DNA of 64,000 nt from Fasciolopsis buskii. Taxonomy: Eukaryota > Platyhelminthes > Trematoda > Plagiorchiida > Fasciolidae. The notes beneath the pieces are model-generated. The model did no database searches. It saw only the letters and a list, made by a program, of their open reading frames with translations, and was not told the origin of the DNA. A program made the position numbers and the translations under genes. The DNA is taken from the NCBI GenBank assembly GCA_008360955.1, contig LUCM01003950.1, positions 219,830 through 283,829 of the forward strand, read 5' to 3'. Positions 51,001-62,470 of the stretch are shown here, one piece after another; the first letter of the stretch is position 1, and the number at the start of each line of letters is the position of its first letter.

Positions 51001-54000
51001 CAACGCACGTGTTTCAAAAATCTGTAGCCACGGTTTTTTCACCCAGTGTTGACAACAATAACGCTAATCGATGACACGATGCAATCATCAAGGTGATGGA
51101 TTTCGATTAAAACATCTTCAGATCAGTGCTACGCAATTTAAGAAATTCACCTGCTTATAGGAATTACAGTTCGGATATCAATGATTTAACGAATTTGTTC
51201 TCTTTTTAGTTGGTGAGCCCGGCTGTGTGTGCTTCTTCGTGTACTTCCACACATATGTGTATGTAGGCTTTTCGGTCTGCACTTTAGTGAACCACTTATT
51301 TGTAGTGTGCAAACCCATCTCGTTGAGGATCACGCGATCTAGATCGATAGCCTAAAACCATCAATGCTGGTATCCCGGTTCCTGGTTCGTGTATTGATAG
51401 ATTGCACAATACCATTATGCAGGATCTCGCCAAATGACCAGTAATGTAGACAGAAAATCACTAATGATCAGAATGCAAACCGCTAGTAAAAATGATCTAC
51501 AGATTGCATCGATTTGTGAGCGAGGAAAAAACTGATTTTCCCTATAATTTGAATTGCATGCTTGTACGGCATCGTGAATATTTGCCACGTTTGTTCATCT
51601 TATGTTCCGGTGACGCAACTAGTCGACTTCTTTATATTGCCGCATGAATAAGGATGAAAACCATATCCACAAATGACCACTGAAACTACAATTCAGTTGT
51701 TGGACACTTTAAGTGAAGCTCATGGGGGTCATTTGGGATTTCGCGATGCGAAACCATTGTTCGTACATTTTTTCTCCAAGCAGTTAATTTTTACTGATCG
51801 GTATTTTTCCATTTGACTATCTGCAATCGGCAGGAACATGACGTAAGTATCACACGGTTATTGAATGTTACGCCATGGCCGAAAAAAGACGGATTCAATG
51901 ATTCCGTTAAAATGGTAGATTAAGCTTAAAAATGCTTGGTTGCCGGCACGGTTTTCGGAGTCTCCAAACACATAATGCAGCACAGTTGATGTTCGATTGA
52001 TTTAGTTCTTAGTTTACTAATTACTTAGTCTTAATGTATTTCAGTTTCAGTTCCTGTCAGTACACTGCGGTTACGTTTTTAAGCCCATAATGAGTTGGAA
52101 CGAAAACGCCACATGCAGAAAGTCACGTTTAGTCCATACCCGGTAGTCAGGTCATGAACAACATGCCTCTAGAACGATGAACACCTACCAACAGGTTCGG
52201 AACCTTTTGTCAGTTGGTTCTTTTTCACATCTCTGAAGTACTTGGGTTGCGGTAATCGGAATGGACGCCACAAATTTGGCGGCTGCAAGGGTACTGTCTT
52301 TGCTTGATTCACTTTTGTTTTAGGATTAACGATCAGCCGATTGTTGCAAGCCAGAGAATAAAATTATTTTACACTCGATTTGCATTTGTTTCAAACCAGC
52401 AACACCGAAGCCAACAATAAATGAGTATTCGGACAGTCAGAAAATACTTTCCCAAGAGCTATTCCCTATTAAAAAGTTAACGAATTTCAGGCGTTAGAAT
52501 GCATTTCAGAAGTTATGGTAACTTGTAACTTAGACGAAATACTGGTACTACAGTCAGAGTTATCTGTTTTATATGACTACTCCGTTCCATTCGATTAAAG
52601 ATTTAATTGTCAGTGAGATAGCTGCGCAATGGATGAAAGGTGAAAAACATTTTCAATAACAGCTAGTCAGGAACAATTCAGGGCGTTTCCAATGCTTAAC
52701 TTAGGCAAAGAGTGGCACTGTAGAATGTAAACCAACTGCTTGGTCCCAGTTGTGCCTTCAGCCCACATCGACCGTTTTCATTCATATTAGCTAGTCGAAC
52801 TTCCCGTTCGCATGTTTTAGTACCAGCGCAGAAGAAGTTTTCGGCACAGTGACGGGCCGTGGCTCGGTGCCTGTTTCAAATTCATCTTTGTCATGCAAAT
52901 ATGATTCTTAATATTCTCGTGGTAATTAAAATAAATATTGCAAATGTTGAGTGAGTTGGCGTAATCCAGACACACCAACTGTAATTGGTTTGAAATCGTG
53001 TGTGGAATTACCGTCAACATGAATGTTGTGGCTGGCTATCTCCTGCGTTTCAGTTTTGATAAATACGGAGATAAGGCAAATCTTAAACAAGTTTTTGGAC
53101 TTCACATGGCCGAAAAGAGATATTTGCAAATTTTCAACGTTTTTCTGCGCAAAAACTGATGTTCTTTGTTAGACTAAAATGGTTTAGTAAAGAAGATCCA
53201 ATCGATACATTCAGTCTATTTAAACTACACTTCTTTGTTCAACTTTCATTTGCATGACCGAGAGAAACAGATGTTCAACATGCAAATCAATACCGAGGAA
53301 TGGAATCGATTGACTATCAGTCTCATGATAAAAGGTCAACTCCCGCCACATACAATAGCCATTGGGTCGCGTAAAAGTAGAGATGACTGATGTAAATGAA
53401 CTAAGATGGAGAAGATGAATGATGATAAATACCGATAAAATTGCTTTAGAAACCCAAGGGTTACAAAAAATGTTCTGTTTTGTTTGGTAACAGTCATTAA
53501 TTCTTTAAAAAGACTCAACATTGGTCAAGTATGGGCTGAGTAAGTTATTGCCGACACCCATCAGATTGGCGAAGACATCTAATTTAACGGGTCCAATTGG
53601 GGTTTTGAGTGAACTAAAAAACCTCGCATTATTAGGTGCGATGCGCATTTAAGGATTTGCATTTGTCAACGACAGTTCTCAAATGACTGGCACTTGACCT
53701 GGAAAAGGCTGTCTGCATTGACCACAACACCAGCTTGTTACCAACTCTATCGACAACTTCATTATTCCTAGGTACGTGTCCCCATGGTCGTGGTCAGCAT
53801 TTCACCGGTAAACGAATAACTTAGACATATGGGTGATCTGAAACACTACATATCGCTAGCAGTTTATCACTTCGCTAAGCAACTGTTTCGGAATGGTTGT
53901 TAGCCATCAATAGCCGTGCCTAGTTTCATCGGATTTCGCTGTGATGTACTCGGAGCTTGAATAAAACGAGTTGGAGTTGTCAATACTCATGCTGTTGACT

Positions 54001-57000
54001 AAAGAGCCAAAATGTTAACAGTTGGCGCAGATGAATCTTGATTATCCACATAGGGTTCGTGTTTTAGTTGGGACTGAAGATAATTTCGAGCGATTAATAA
54101 CACGGTTTTAGCGTTGCAGATCAGCATTTTGGGTACTTCTTATCTTTTATCTTCACTTACTTTATTAGTGGACCAACAATGTGCATCACTTTCAGGGATG
54201 GCTCGCGGACACCAGAGGACTGCAGAGTAGGCTAGCTGACCGGCGGTGGAGCGATTCGAACTTCAGATGGAGAGGTTACGACGTTGACCGCTTGACCACC
54301 GCCTGCCAGACTGGTACACACAATTCAAGTTTTCTTCTTATTCAGTTCACAGTGTTGTCGGAAATGTAGGAAGAATACTAATACACCCTAGTGCCATGAT
54401 TTAACGTAAAACGTTCAGTGGTCAGATTTGTCGTTTTCAGTAATTCGCTTCAGCTCAGTCTCCTCTTGTTGATTGTTAGCAAGCCAGGATCCATTGTTTT
54501 TGGGAACATGGAAATAAGCCTGCGAAACTTGGTCCCAAATGTCTCAAATGTAAGAAAAATTTCAGTTTTTCACCTTGTCAAGTAAAACTGGGAACCGACT
54601 AGGTCTAAGAACGCTATTGAGAGTCTCGTATAGTTGCTCTAGTCGGATAAAAAAATGACGAGGTAGACTATGCCTGTCGATTCAGTTAGCATAAATAAAA
54701 GAGATTATACCGCGGATGGAGTTTTTAATGGTTTCATTTTGTAATTGATCACTCAAATCCTGTCACGGAAACTATTAACATTAGGTGAGAATTTACGCAG
54801 AGGAATATGATGTATTAAAGCAACTCCTTTTTCAAAATTCCAGTTTAGTATTTTAGTATCTCGAGAGAAATAATTGGTTGCAACAGGTATTTTCGAGTCT
54901 ACCTATGGACGGGTAAGATAAAGTAAACTTCAAGAGAAGACAAATGATTCTGCTCGGACAGGTACAGGATAATTTTTATTTAGAATAGCCAGTGAGCATC
55001 TCATTTTGAATGTGTGAAATTCCATTGTCATGAATCGATGTTTTCAAATCAGAATCCTTAATTTGTTTCTAGTCGCGCAAATCTTATCTGTGCAAACCTT
55101 GCCTGATGGAAGCGGTGATTGCAAGTTTTTATCACAAACTGATGGGAAGTAATCCGGGATCTTCAAGTGTTTCGTCAAGACAATGAGTTCAGAGTCTTTG
55201 GTGGCAAAAAATAGTGGATCTAAGTAAACTTGTGGACAGTTTCGTCCAGTAAATATTACGATTTGGATGAGTCTGAACACGAATTAGCAGTCAATAAACA
55301 ATTCGTATTGCAGTACCAAATTTAGTCGTTCCTATTATTACCATCATCAGATATTGCATGGTGCATGAATGCTGTACAAAGAAATCCAATAGATAACAAT
55401 CTCTCTGTGCCGGTGCAGACAGATTGGCTGCGGTTTAACATGTATCTGTTTGTTCGTTTTCCCTAGAATGACGATTAGATAATACTGGCCACCGGACACT
55501 TTGAAGCCAGGAAGAAGAATCGATCAAGAAGCGGGGAGCGATAAACGAAGGTGCACACCGAAAATGCTGCAAACTGTGTCACTCAGCCATTTCATGTTAA
55601 ACCTCGGATTATCCAAATGGACCCAAATCCATAAGCCTTACTCATCGTTCAGGCCAATTCTATCGACAGGGATTGGAATACGACTGTGCGATATCCTCGG
55701 CTGACCTCGAAGATTCATTTTCTAACCATTAGTTGCTCTGAAGAAGAGTGAATTTCAATGGAATTTCTATCTGGTTATGACAGACTACATGGTCGGTTAC
55801 TTGAATCAGAAACTAAGCTCTAGATTCCGAAACTCCGCCTCTGGTTTGAGGATTTCTGGGATGAACTACCTATCATTCTTCAGCAAATATTGATCATAAA
55901 ACTACTATTCTAATGAGATACAACTAAATTCATTACGCAACTTAACATTGCTTGAAAGAAACCGTTTCGTTTCGAATTCACAAGTGAATTTAATGAAATA
56001 AGATAACGTTTGTTCTGTCCTCCGAAACTCAATTTCGAGAACCAAGAAAAACATTGTCGAAGACAATAAAAACGCGTGGTTTAATTCCTTTTTGATTTTC
56101 AGTAAAAGGTATGATACAAAGACCTAATTGTAATTAGTCAGGTGTTTTTTCATCGGTGCATTCAATATGCGCGTTTCCTTCTACGTCCCATTTAGAATTC
56201 ACTCTCATGAGAGTCATCAATTGCAGACATCCATTTTTAAATCTGTCTTCGGAGTACATCCTAATTTTTCTGTACACTGAACTTTTATTGGACACTACCC
56301 GATTGTCTCGCGTGGGTTCCGATCATTTACTGGTCCTTATTGACTAGTAAAACAGCAGATGGCTAAATTAATGTACAATCACTGTCTGTCACGAGGGAGC
56401 TTTCAATCAAAATGAAATAAAAATAAATTTGAACTTATGCTATTCCACGTAACTGGAGAAAATAAAGAAAATTGCCGGAATGATGAAGTCAAAAATTCAA
56501 AGACAAGTTCTCCAGGGCTGAACATACGGAACATCGTAAGTTCTCCTTTCATGCCATATTATATTCAAATAATGCGAGTGTAGTAACGAAATGGTAAACC
56601 ATAATCAGTTGGGCAATGCAAAAACATGTTAGGCATTCACAACTCGCGAGAAATCAAAATACATTGCTTCCACTAGACATTATTTAAGTTCATGAGTTAT
56701 TACTGGAGAAATGTTTTGAACGCATTGATTCTCGTCCTTTCATTCAGGGAAATGAAGTCGACTGGGTTGTTCAAATCCTATAACTTTGCATTAGAGCAAA
56801 ACGGCTGTCTTTTTGGAGAATTTATCTCCCATGACGTTAAGTGGTAAAAAATACCAAACTATAGTCAGCCTATTCATTTTGTTGGATCATTTCTGAACTA
56901 TCGCAGTCATTTAGTTGACATTTGGAATGCATGGATCCACTGGTCGCTTATTCAACACGAAATGGGGCCCGAATTTACAATACTGAGTTTTCCCCATTTA

Positions 57001-59523
57001 CTATAAACGTTCGACCGTTAACGAAGCAATAAGATGAAAGAGTAAATTAAACATGGTTCTCTTACGGCCATTCAGTTCTGATGTGGAATTCTTGTGGCTT
57101 TCGGTAAACATGCACCAACAACGATGCCTGACCAGGACGCTTGCTTGGGCCGTGAAACATTTTGGCTAAGCTCCGATAAAAACCAGGCTATTAGCGTTGT
57201 ATCAGAAGTAATCAGGTACATATAATGTTCTGAGAACATCTAGATGTCGATTATTAATTCGATGAGCCCGCATTCACTTCGTCTACGAAGTATTTGCGGA
57301 CTAATCTTTCTTAAAAATGTAAACGTTTTCTCTGTAAATGTGCAACAAAACTGATCATTCCTTTAGGAATAGCAAACCACATTTCCCATTCATCAGGAAT
57401 GTTTCACTCTACAAAAGACAGAAATTCAAAACCGGGATGACTTAAGGTTTTAAAAATCATCCCGTCTGCATTGGGGGCTAATATGAACAAGGATTTTCCG
57501 AGTGACCAGCAGGTATGTTCTCAATTACCAAATAAGATTGCAGAACATAGATGTCAAACAAATCCTACCAGTTGATTGTTCTTATTCGAGAGTCCTTTCG
57601 CTTGTCGAGACTCATTCAAACCTACTCAGATTCGTTTAAGTGATCTGCAAACTTTGCAAACATTTATGTAGTAGCGTTGTGCAGAACTTCCATCATTAAT
57701 TATTCCCGAAAGCACATATTCCGATCAATTCCCTCCCGAGTTGTAACTACCATACTTGTTACTCAACAGGTTGGAGCATTGCAGCGCACCGCAGAACAGA
57801 CGCGTCGCTGATTACAACACCAGGTGATTTACATCGTTTCCACCTAATTAATCGGATCAGGCCATTCTATTGGTGCAATGCACAAACTTCTTATTGTGCA
57901 CCGAGTGTCACGTACCTAATAGAGTTCGATCATACACTAAACATTACTGGCAACCGTAGCAACCAACTTGCGTCCTCAACCTGCAGTGACGTTCACAAAG
58001 GAGACCAGTGCACGATCTTGAATTGCTCTGACCAGATTGCGAGGTCATAAGGAACAATTGTGCTGCTTCTTCACTTGATCTTTTCTCCAACCCAGGAAGA
58101 AACCTTCTACCCAACTAGCCTACCTATTACCTGATCTCCTTCTCAACGGTGACAGTAACGGATCGAGTATCAGTTGTTAAAACCGCGTTTGCCTATACTA
58201 CGTGCTTCCAGCTGACCTGTTTGGTAATCACTCTGAAGAGACGAGCGGTGATCGATTTGTAGGAGAATTCCCTCGTAAACAGTCAGACTAGGAAGGTTCA
58301 ATGTGATGGATGGCACGTGTTTGCTCAGCCCCAATTGGCCAAACTCAGTCAGCGTAGCCCCATGGCTCAGCTGAAAGAGCACACAATTTAGTAAGGCATG
58401 AGTGGTCTCCAAGCCTGAGTTGAAATCCATTACACGGGAATTTAGAGAACCGAATAATTTGCAGTAAAATTATTAAGTGCAGCGAAGAGGTTAGTCTCAG
58501 GTGGAGAGATTTTGTAAGCTATTGGTGAGTCGGTTAACAGCAATGCAGGGGGTAAACGTGCAACTTCCTTATAGTAATAAACACTGCCATGTGAAAAAGA
58601 GTACGTGAGGTGAAATCAACTTCTGAAAAGAGGCACAATTTGACCGTCTGCCGAACAGCCTCTCAATAAGACGCTTGCCCTGCAATTTGGTACACGCCAG
58701 ATAAAGTAAGATGTCAGCCAGTATGAATGGAATAGATATTGTCAAACATTGAAGGCTGGTCTTGCGCAATTATCTCTCACCAATGATCCTAGAAGATTGT
58801 TTCACGTAGCTTATTGTAAAGGGATATTGATTATCCGTTCTGTAAACAATTGATCTTTCTTCCGCGGTGTGACTGCACATGGTATCACGTTCATTAAGAG
58901 CTTCGTCAAAGAGGTGACGCTTCACTAAATTTCATCTAGCTAGAAAAATAGCCACGTTATGTGATCCGAATAACTGCTAACTAGGGCGAGGCAAATAGGT
59001 AATTGATTGACCACAAAGCTATGCGGGACACAATTTTTAGACCAAGTTGCTGAGATTTAGAAGCGTTTTATTCCGCTACAACGGAAATCAACCTGAAGCA
59101 AAATCGATCAATCTTATGAAAAATCCAACTATCATTTTTAACCCCGCCGTTCTTGTGTCATGTGCAGTGCAACCAAAGTTGAAGACAAGAGGACGTTCGC
59201 TCGACTGATTTGCAAAATTTGACATGAACGACCATTTTGAAACAGAGCGAAAGACTTGAGATTTGATGGCAACATTCTCAAGCTTACGAAATAACCTACT
59301 GATAAATACGGATTGTACACTAACTAACTAGAGCTGAGAAACACTGGAATAAATAAATCGGTGGAATTCGGCAGCAATGCCCATTATTAGGTTACGATTA
59401 GGTTACTAACTGAACGGTTGAGAAAGCAATGCTTACCTTGGTCAAAGCAAATCCAAGCACGGAAACAAAGAAACCTGAATGAATAAATTGCAGTAGGCTT
59501 GATTGAATCAGCGGATGCGCAAC
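30384..59523 (-). CDS. FHIP1: FHIP1-type FTS-Hook-interacting protein (FAM160A family), six 3' exons
   Basis: FHIP subunits bind FTS and Hook proteins and link early endosomes (through Rab5 for FHIP1B) to dynein-dynactin. Minus-strand exons: 59523-59437, 50091-49792, 38597-38518, 35646-35318, 33343-31493 and 30862-30384. They total 3126 bases (1041 residues plus stop), and every junction fits in phase (0, 0, 2, 1, 1). Family blocks appear in order: VAHPLIQSSLLQFIHSGF, LLKEILVRTTNSAILPALLRF, DLLISRLHYCNT, LSLFNTILNLNCEDVM, YLVLR|HLVPF, FLTTIIARLESLPHN, YLTSILSSLASYSQPLLR, SVRKQLDLF. A 617-codon exon inserts a long Ser/Asp/Glu-rich, probably disordered segment before the C-terminal block. The N-terminal exons are missing. 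A1 versus A2 paralogue is not resolved. The family is clear. Confidence 0.88.
31493..33343 (-). CDS. FHIP1: FHIP1 large exon with long disordered segment
   Basis: 1851 bases with acceptor TTGTCTGATAG and donor TTTAG|GTGAGT, both phase 1. Near the start is a compact, Trp-rich part (NDWLKYINWARESIQRRAHA, then SWRLVFDAIYPS). Most of the rest is Ser, Asp, Glu, Asn and His rich without globular character, apart from a charged helix-like KGEDFEQFVRRLEDV. It runs into the C-terminal block at NIPNLG|PFLTT. Confidence 0.88.
33344..35317 (-). other. FHIP1 intron, 1974 bp
   Basis: Phase-1 intron. The open frame at 33851-33660 (minus) does not carry splice sites or family sequence. Near 34410-34620 there is G/C-richer sequence that may be an old repeat. 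Confidence 0.5.
35318..35646 (-). CDS. FHIP1: FHIP1 exon (HLVPF block)
   Basis: Acceptor TTTTTTCTGTCAG (one base into the Arg codon), donor ATGG|GTGAGC, phase 1. HLVPF and ASDDFLNLIASYQYG match the family. The rest is an acidic Ser-rich loop (ELNLDEDLEPTELSS). Confidence 0.87.
35647..38517 (-). other. FHIP1 intron, 2871 bp
   Basis: Phase-2 intron between the NLNCEDVM and HLVPF exons. No further gene supported. Around 36.1-36.8 kb the purine-rich sequence could be an old repeat, but I cannot name it. Confidence 0.45.
38518..38597 (-). CDS. FHIP1: FHIP1 80-base exon (NLNCEDVM block)
   Basis: Found by looking for the block expected between the CNTL and HLVPF exons. Acceptor CCTACTCCACAG, donor CTCAG|GTGAGT. 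It encodes LGVATLSLFNTILNLNCEDVMFYLVL plus two bases that complete Arg with the next exon. Too short to show as an open frame. Confidence 0.9.
40040..40055. repeat. (AT)n microsatellite
   Basis: Eight AT units running into AATAATAAA. Confidence 0.85.
40824..40845. repeat. Short perfect inverted repeat
   Basis: ATTCACGTC, a 4-base GTAA loop, then GACGTGAAT: nine perfect pairs. It could form a hairpin or be a chance palindrome. No flanking element seen. Confidence 0.7.
45138..45333 (-). repeat. tRNA-derived SINE, family 1, copy in FHIP1 intron
   Basis: On the minus strand: head GGCGGTGGCCAAGTGGATGA with B-box GGGCTCGAATCC, body CTGCTGTTGGCCGCGGCCCC, tail AAGGAAGTAAAAGATAAAAG followed by short AAATGAT-type repeats. 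This is the best-preserved of the three copies and the best source of the consensus head, which looks like a tRNA-Ser/Leu class sequence. Confidence 0.85.
48021..48044. repeat. (CA)12 microsatellite
   Basis: Twelve perfect CA units followed by GACAAAC. Confidence 0.95.
49792..50091 (-). CDS. FHIP1: FHIP1 exon (LLRFLL block)
   Basis: One hundred codons, acceptor ACTCCGTAG, donor TTG|GTAAGT, phase 0 both ends. It begins PNVLEVITATVLLKEILVRTTN and ends YMDLLISRLHYCNTL. Between them is a polar acidic loop (DTNDLDQEPSNESVAEAID), where homologues are shorter. Confidence 0.85.
54141..54307 (-). repeat. tRNA-derived SINE, family 1, second copy in FHIP1 introns
   Basis: On the minus strand: head GGCGGTGGTCAAGCGGTCAA, B-box AAGTTCGAATCG, body with GTGTCCGCGAGCCATCCCTG, tail AATAAAGTAAGTGAAGATAAAAG. 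Same layout as the copies at 17793 and 45138. Confidence 0.8.
58160..58440. repeat. tRNA-like interspersed repeat fragment
   Basis: Plus strand ATGGCTCAGCTGAAAGAGC (A-box-like) and GAGTTGAAATCC (B-box-like) are about 50 bases apart. The left part is open on the minus strand (58430-58170), but the translation has no known domain. Probably an old SINE or composite repeat. Confidence 0.45.
59437..59523 (-). CDS. FHIP1: FHIP1 exon (VAHPL block)
   Basis: A 29-codon exon with acceptor TTTTTTTCAG and donor AAG|GTAAGC, phase 0 both ends. VAHPLIQ...HSGFFVSVLGFALTK is the most conserved stretch of the family (VAHPLIR...NGFLVPVL). The preceding exon should end in ...EFCNAVVQ, but it was not found between here and 64000. 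Confidence 0.88.
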
Positions 59524-61093
59524 CTGAAAAAAATAACGATAAACAGAATTGTGGATTTCCATTTTTTTCGGACGTTTCATGTTTACTCTGTGTTCGTCAG
59601 CTTCACGGTAAAAAGGTTCAAACAGCTACCTAGAACGAACGTACTCATTCGAAGTACCTCAAATCAGTTACTCACGTGAATTTTTAAATTTTCGCCCCTG
59701 AGGGTTGTCTAGCAAATGCTAAAAGTAAATCAGCCGCTGAACATAGGCTCTTTCTCACCGTACTCTTAAGGCCACCTGGTTGTATCATCCGACTTACACA
59801 AAATTTTATCACATGGACTCATATAAGTCCAGGTCACGTCTATCTATGACCTAATGCTCATAGTCACAAAGTCTCATTCAGAACGTCAATAGTGCTCGTA
59901 GATACTCTTTGCTGAAGAGTTCATCTAAGAATTACAATTGTCACTAGTTGCACTGCGTAAGTACAAGGATTATCCCACCGGAAAAACATCGAGTTTGCCT
60001 GAGACAAGGATGCCAGTAACCGTGAAATTGGTCGGTCGGAAACTTTGTTCATCTTCCTATAGGTACAATGGTAATAAGGACTAAAGGTCGCAGAATATGC
60101 ACGCCCACGTCCTATTTGCGTCCTCATTTGGCACATTTACCTCCCTCCAAACAGTATTTTTATAACGGCCAGGACTTTTACTACCTGTTGTTACAACCCA
60201 CAAAGAGCAACCAATCTAATTACTTTCGTGGCCTTTTATTGATTCATGCTTCATCTTCATGACGAAACTCATCAGATTCCTGGAGGAATATAAATGGGGT
60301 GCATTATTTGTACAGGGGGACAAGCTCAGGCATTGAAAGGGATGAATCCTAAGCTGTTATTATACTAGTAACTGAATATCACACGGTTCGTCGATTGCTT
60401 GTCTGATTTCTCTATGAAGGTGGGCATTATGGAGTCTGTTTAATTGGCTGGGGTACAAATTCTCCAAGCAGGGTAGAAATCATCCATTCAGTGTAACTGA
60501 GACAAAAAATGTGGTGTGATTTTCGTTACGCGTTCAAAGGCGAATGGAGACAGCGTTCAAAATGAAGGCCAAAGGAGAGAGTGAGCCCGATAGACGGGGA
60601 GCTAACCGATCGGTGACCTTTAACCTAAGCAGGCCTACGTAAATCACGTGTTTGTGACGAACAGGCGACAGTCGTGTGGAACAACCAGAGACCGTTTGAT
60701 CGCTTTTGCTTGATTAAGCAGGGTGGGACTGAACTAAACTTGATACGGCCCATTGAATCCGCTAGAGATAGCGACAGAGGAAGTCATAATATAGAATATA
60801 CCCTTCATTAGCTGAGCGAGGAATCTTCTCGAGAGCCTCAGATACTTCGAAAATGAGCTATACCATCTTCGTGTTGAAATTTCACTCCGAAAGGGTACAT
60901 CGTAGAATGAACACGTAGTTTGATTTCTTAGATTATGGTTCCTTTTTACTGTAAAAATTGAACACTACCGGTTGAATGCACAAATATGGTAGGCAAAAGA
61001 TTTTTCCAGATAATGTCGGGATGTAGTTTGTGATATCTACAACAGAATGCCGATACGCACTACTGAATACGTGAAATCAACCCGACACCCCGA

Positions 61094-61237
61094 TCAATAA
61101 TGTTCAATCACAGCAACCTTTTTTTCTTCCACTGTGGCTAATCGATTACGTTTCACATTAGCTTGTAGTACTCGCTTGCGTCGGTTTTCATCACAAACAT
61201 ACTTTAGGCAACTTTTATGGCACTTAGAATGTTTCAT
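61094..61237 (-). CDS. Small basic open frame or terminal exon, unidentified
   Basis: A minus-strand frame of 47 codons from ATG to TGA with coherent charged composition: CHKSCLKYVCDENRRKR, then ANVKRNRLATVEEKK and AVIEHY. The three Cys and one His at its start could be part of a metal-binding site. It could be a terminal exon whose acceptor lies within 61237-61300. I do not recognise it. The upstream minus frame at 61718-61473 might belong to the same gene. Weak call. Confidence 0.25.
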   Translation of the reverse strand: MKHSKCHKSCLKYVCDENRRKRVLQANVKRNRLATVEEKKVAVIEHY

Positions 61238-61472
61238 TCATGACTAATAGTTTAGCACCCATCACCATCAGGATTGCAATCGTTCATATCAGGTGCTGAT
61301 TGATCGATGCCAGCATTTCTGTGGAATAATAGTATACCTTTAATTAAATACGATTCCAATGTGCATTGATCGCCGGGTTTTAAAACTTCACAAGATAGAT
61401 GTTGGAAACAAACCTACAAAAAATTACAAAACAAACCAAATTTGTCTAACTGGGTGAAACAGAAAAATCACC

Positions 61473-61718
61473 CTATTTTTGAGACATCCTACGGCGAGAG
61501 ATCACAGATGATGAGTAACTGCAACCCATTTCTTTCTTAAAGTGTGAGTTTCTCATGGAATTGCTCCACATTTCCATCCTCGTTTCTCGTTGACCACTTG
61601 TATACCCGAAAGTAACATCACCTGGCTGAACACTAACGTGAATCAATAATCCAAATTTTGGAGTGGTTCTGAACAGAACGTGAGAATTACTACAGGCTTT
61701 ATGCCACAGTATTTTCAT
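61473..61718 (-). CDS. Possible exon, unidentified
   Basis: A minus-strand open frame with a plausible acceptor (ACGTTCTGTTCAG) before TTPKFGLLIHVSVQPGDVTF and then YTSGQRETRMEMWSN. The sequence reads like real protein, but no family is recognised. No strong donor follows before the stop, so it could also be a terminal exon or a fragment of a mobile element. Low confidence. Confidence 0.22.
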   Translation of the reverse strand: MKILWHKACSNSHVLFRTTPKFGLLIHVSVQPGDVTFGYTSGQRETRMEMWSNSMRNSHFKKEMGCSYSSSVISRRRMSQK

Positions 61719-62219
61719 GACCTATCTTAATTTCAGACATACATTTGCACTCCTTGAATACATATCTTTCATGACGAATGTGCTTTGATTTTCCGCTTAA
61801 TTCCAAATACGAGTTTGATTTGCAGTGTGCAACCTGTAAACCGCCACACTGATTTGATTGAGTAGGTTTTGATGCTGACTGGCACTCTGACTGGGCTTTC
61901 GCTCACGCTGGTCTTTTCATTTCTATACTTTTCATGTCAACCAAGCAAAGATCGGTATCCCAATGCATGCTAAATGTCACATACACCATTGCCTAGATTT
62001 TCGTTTATCAAATGGTCGATTTCGATTAAAATGCTACACTCTTGCTTTCACGATCAAAACACCCACAGTCCTAGACGAGATCGCATCAAATCTTGGCAAC
62101 CTGCGGTGGGCTGTATACGTCAGGTTTTGTCGGCAGATCCATCTTATTCGTTTTCTGATGAGTATAATCCGAGTTCAGTTCAGTAGGAGTGACCCAACTG
62201 TTTTTTAAGACACTTGAAG

Positions 62220-62470
62220 CTTGGGCGTGGCGAAAGGGGCATACCTCGTAGCCTTTACGGCCCACTACAAGAAGTGCGGGGTAGAGGAGTGGGAAGCCTG
62301 GAACCGTTACCCTGGAATTAAGAGTGGGATAGAACCCTATAAAGTCTCAATAGGTCAAGCGTGGTAACCAGCCAGCAAAGCAATCGGCCTATCTGGGATT
62401 CTAACCTCCAACCATTTTGGTGACAGACGCTTAATTCACTCTACCGCGAGTTCAAACTGTAAAATTAGTA
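62220..62470 (-). repeat. tRNA-like SINE fragment, separate family
   Basis: On the minus strand CGCGGTAGAGTGAATTAAGC (A-box-like) is followed by GGAGGTTAGAATCCCA (B-box-like), then a G/C-rich body with CCAGGGTAACGG. It differs from family 1 in body and tail. Confidence 0.5.

Larger units (their letters stand above)
50092..59436 (-). other. FHIP1 intron, 9.3 kb
   Basis: Phase-0 intron. Contains a family-1 SINE (54141-54307) and a tRNA-like element near 58.2-58.4 kb. Family continuity across the flanking exons (ALTK|PNVLEV) indicates no missing exon. Confidence 0.5.

Noticed and set aside
58170..58430. Minus-strand 86-codon frame as an FHIP1 exon
   Set aside because: It overlaps a tRNA-like repeat, and the neighbouring FHIP1 exons already join in phase without it.
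61974..62208. Overlapping plus-strand frames near 62.0-62.2 kb
   Set aside because: One ends in a protein-like stretch (SADPSYSFSDEYNPSSVQ), but no acceptor, homologue or partner exon could be supported.
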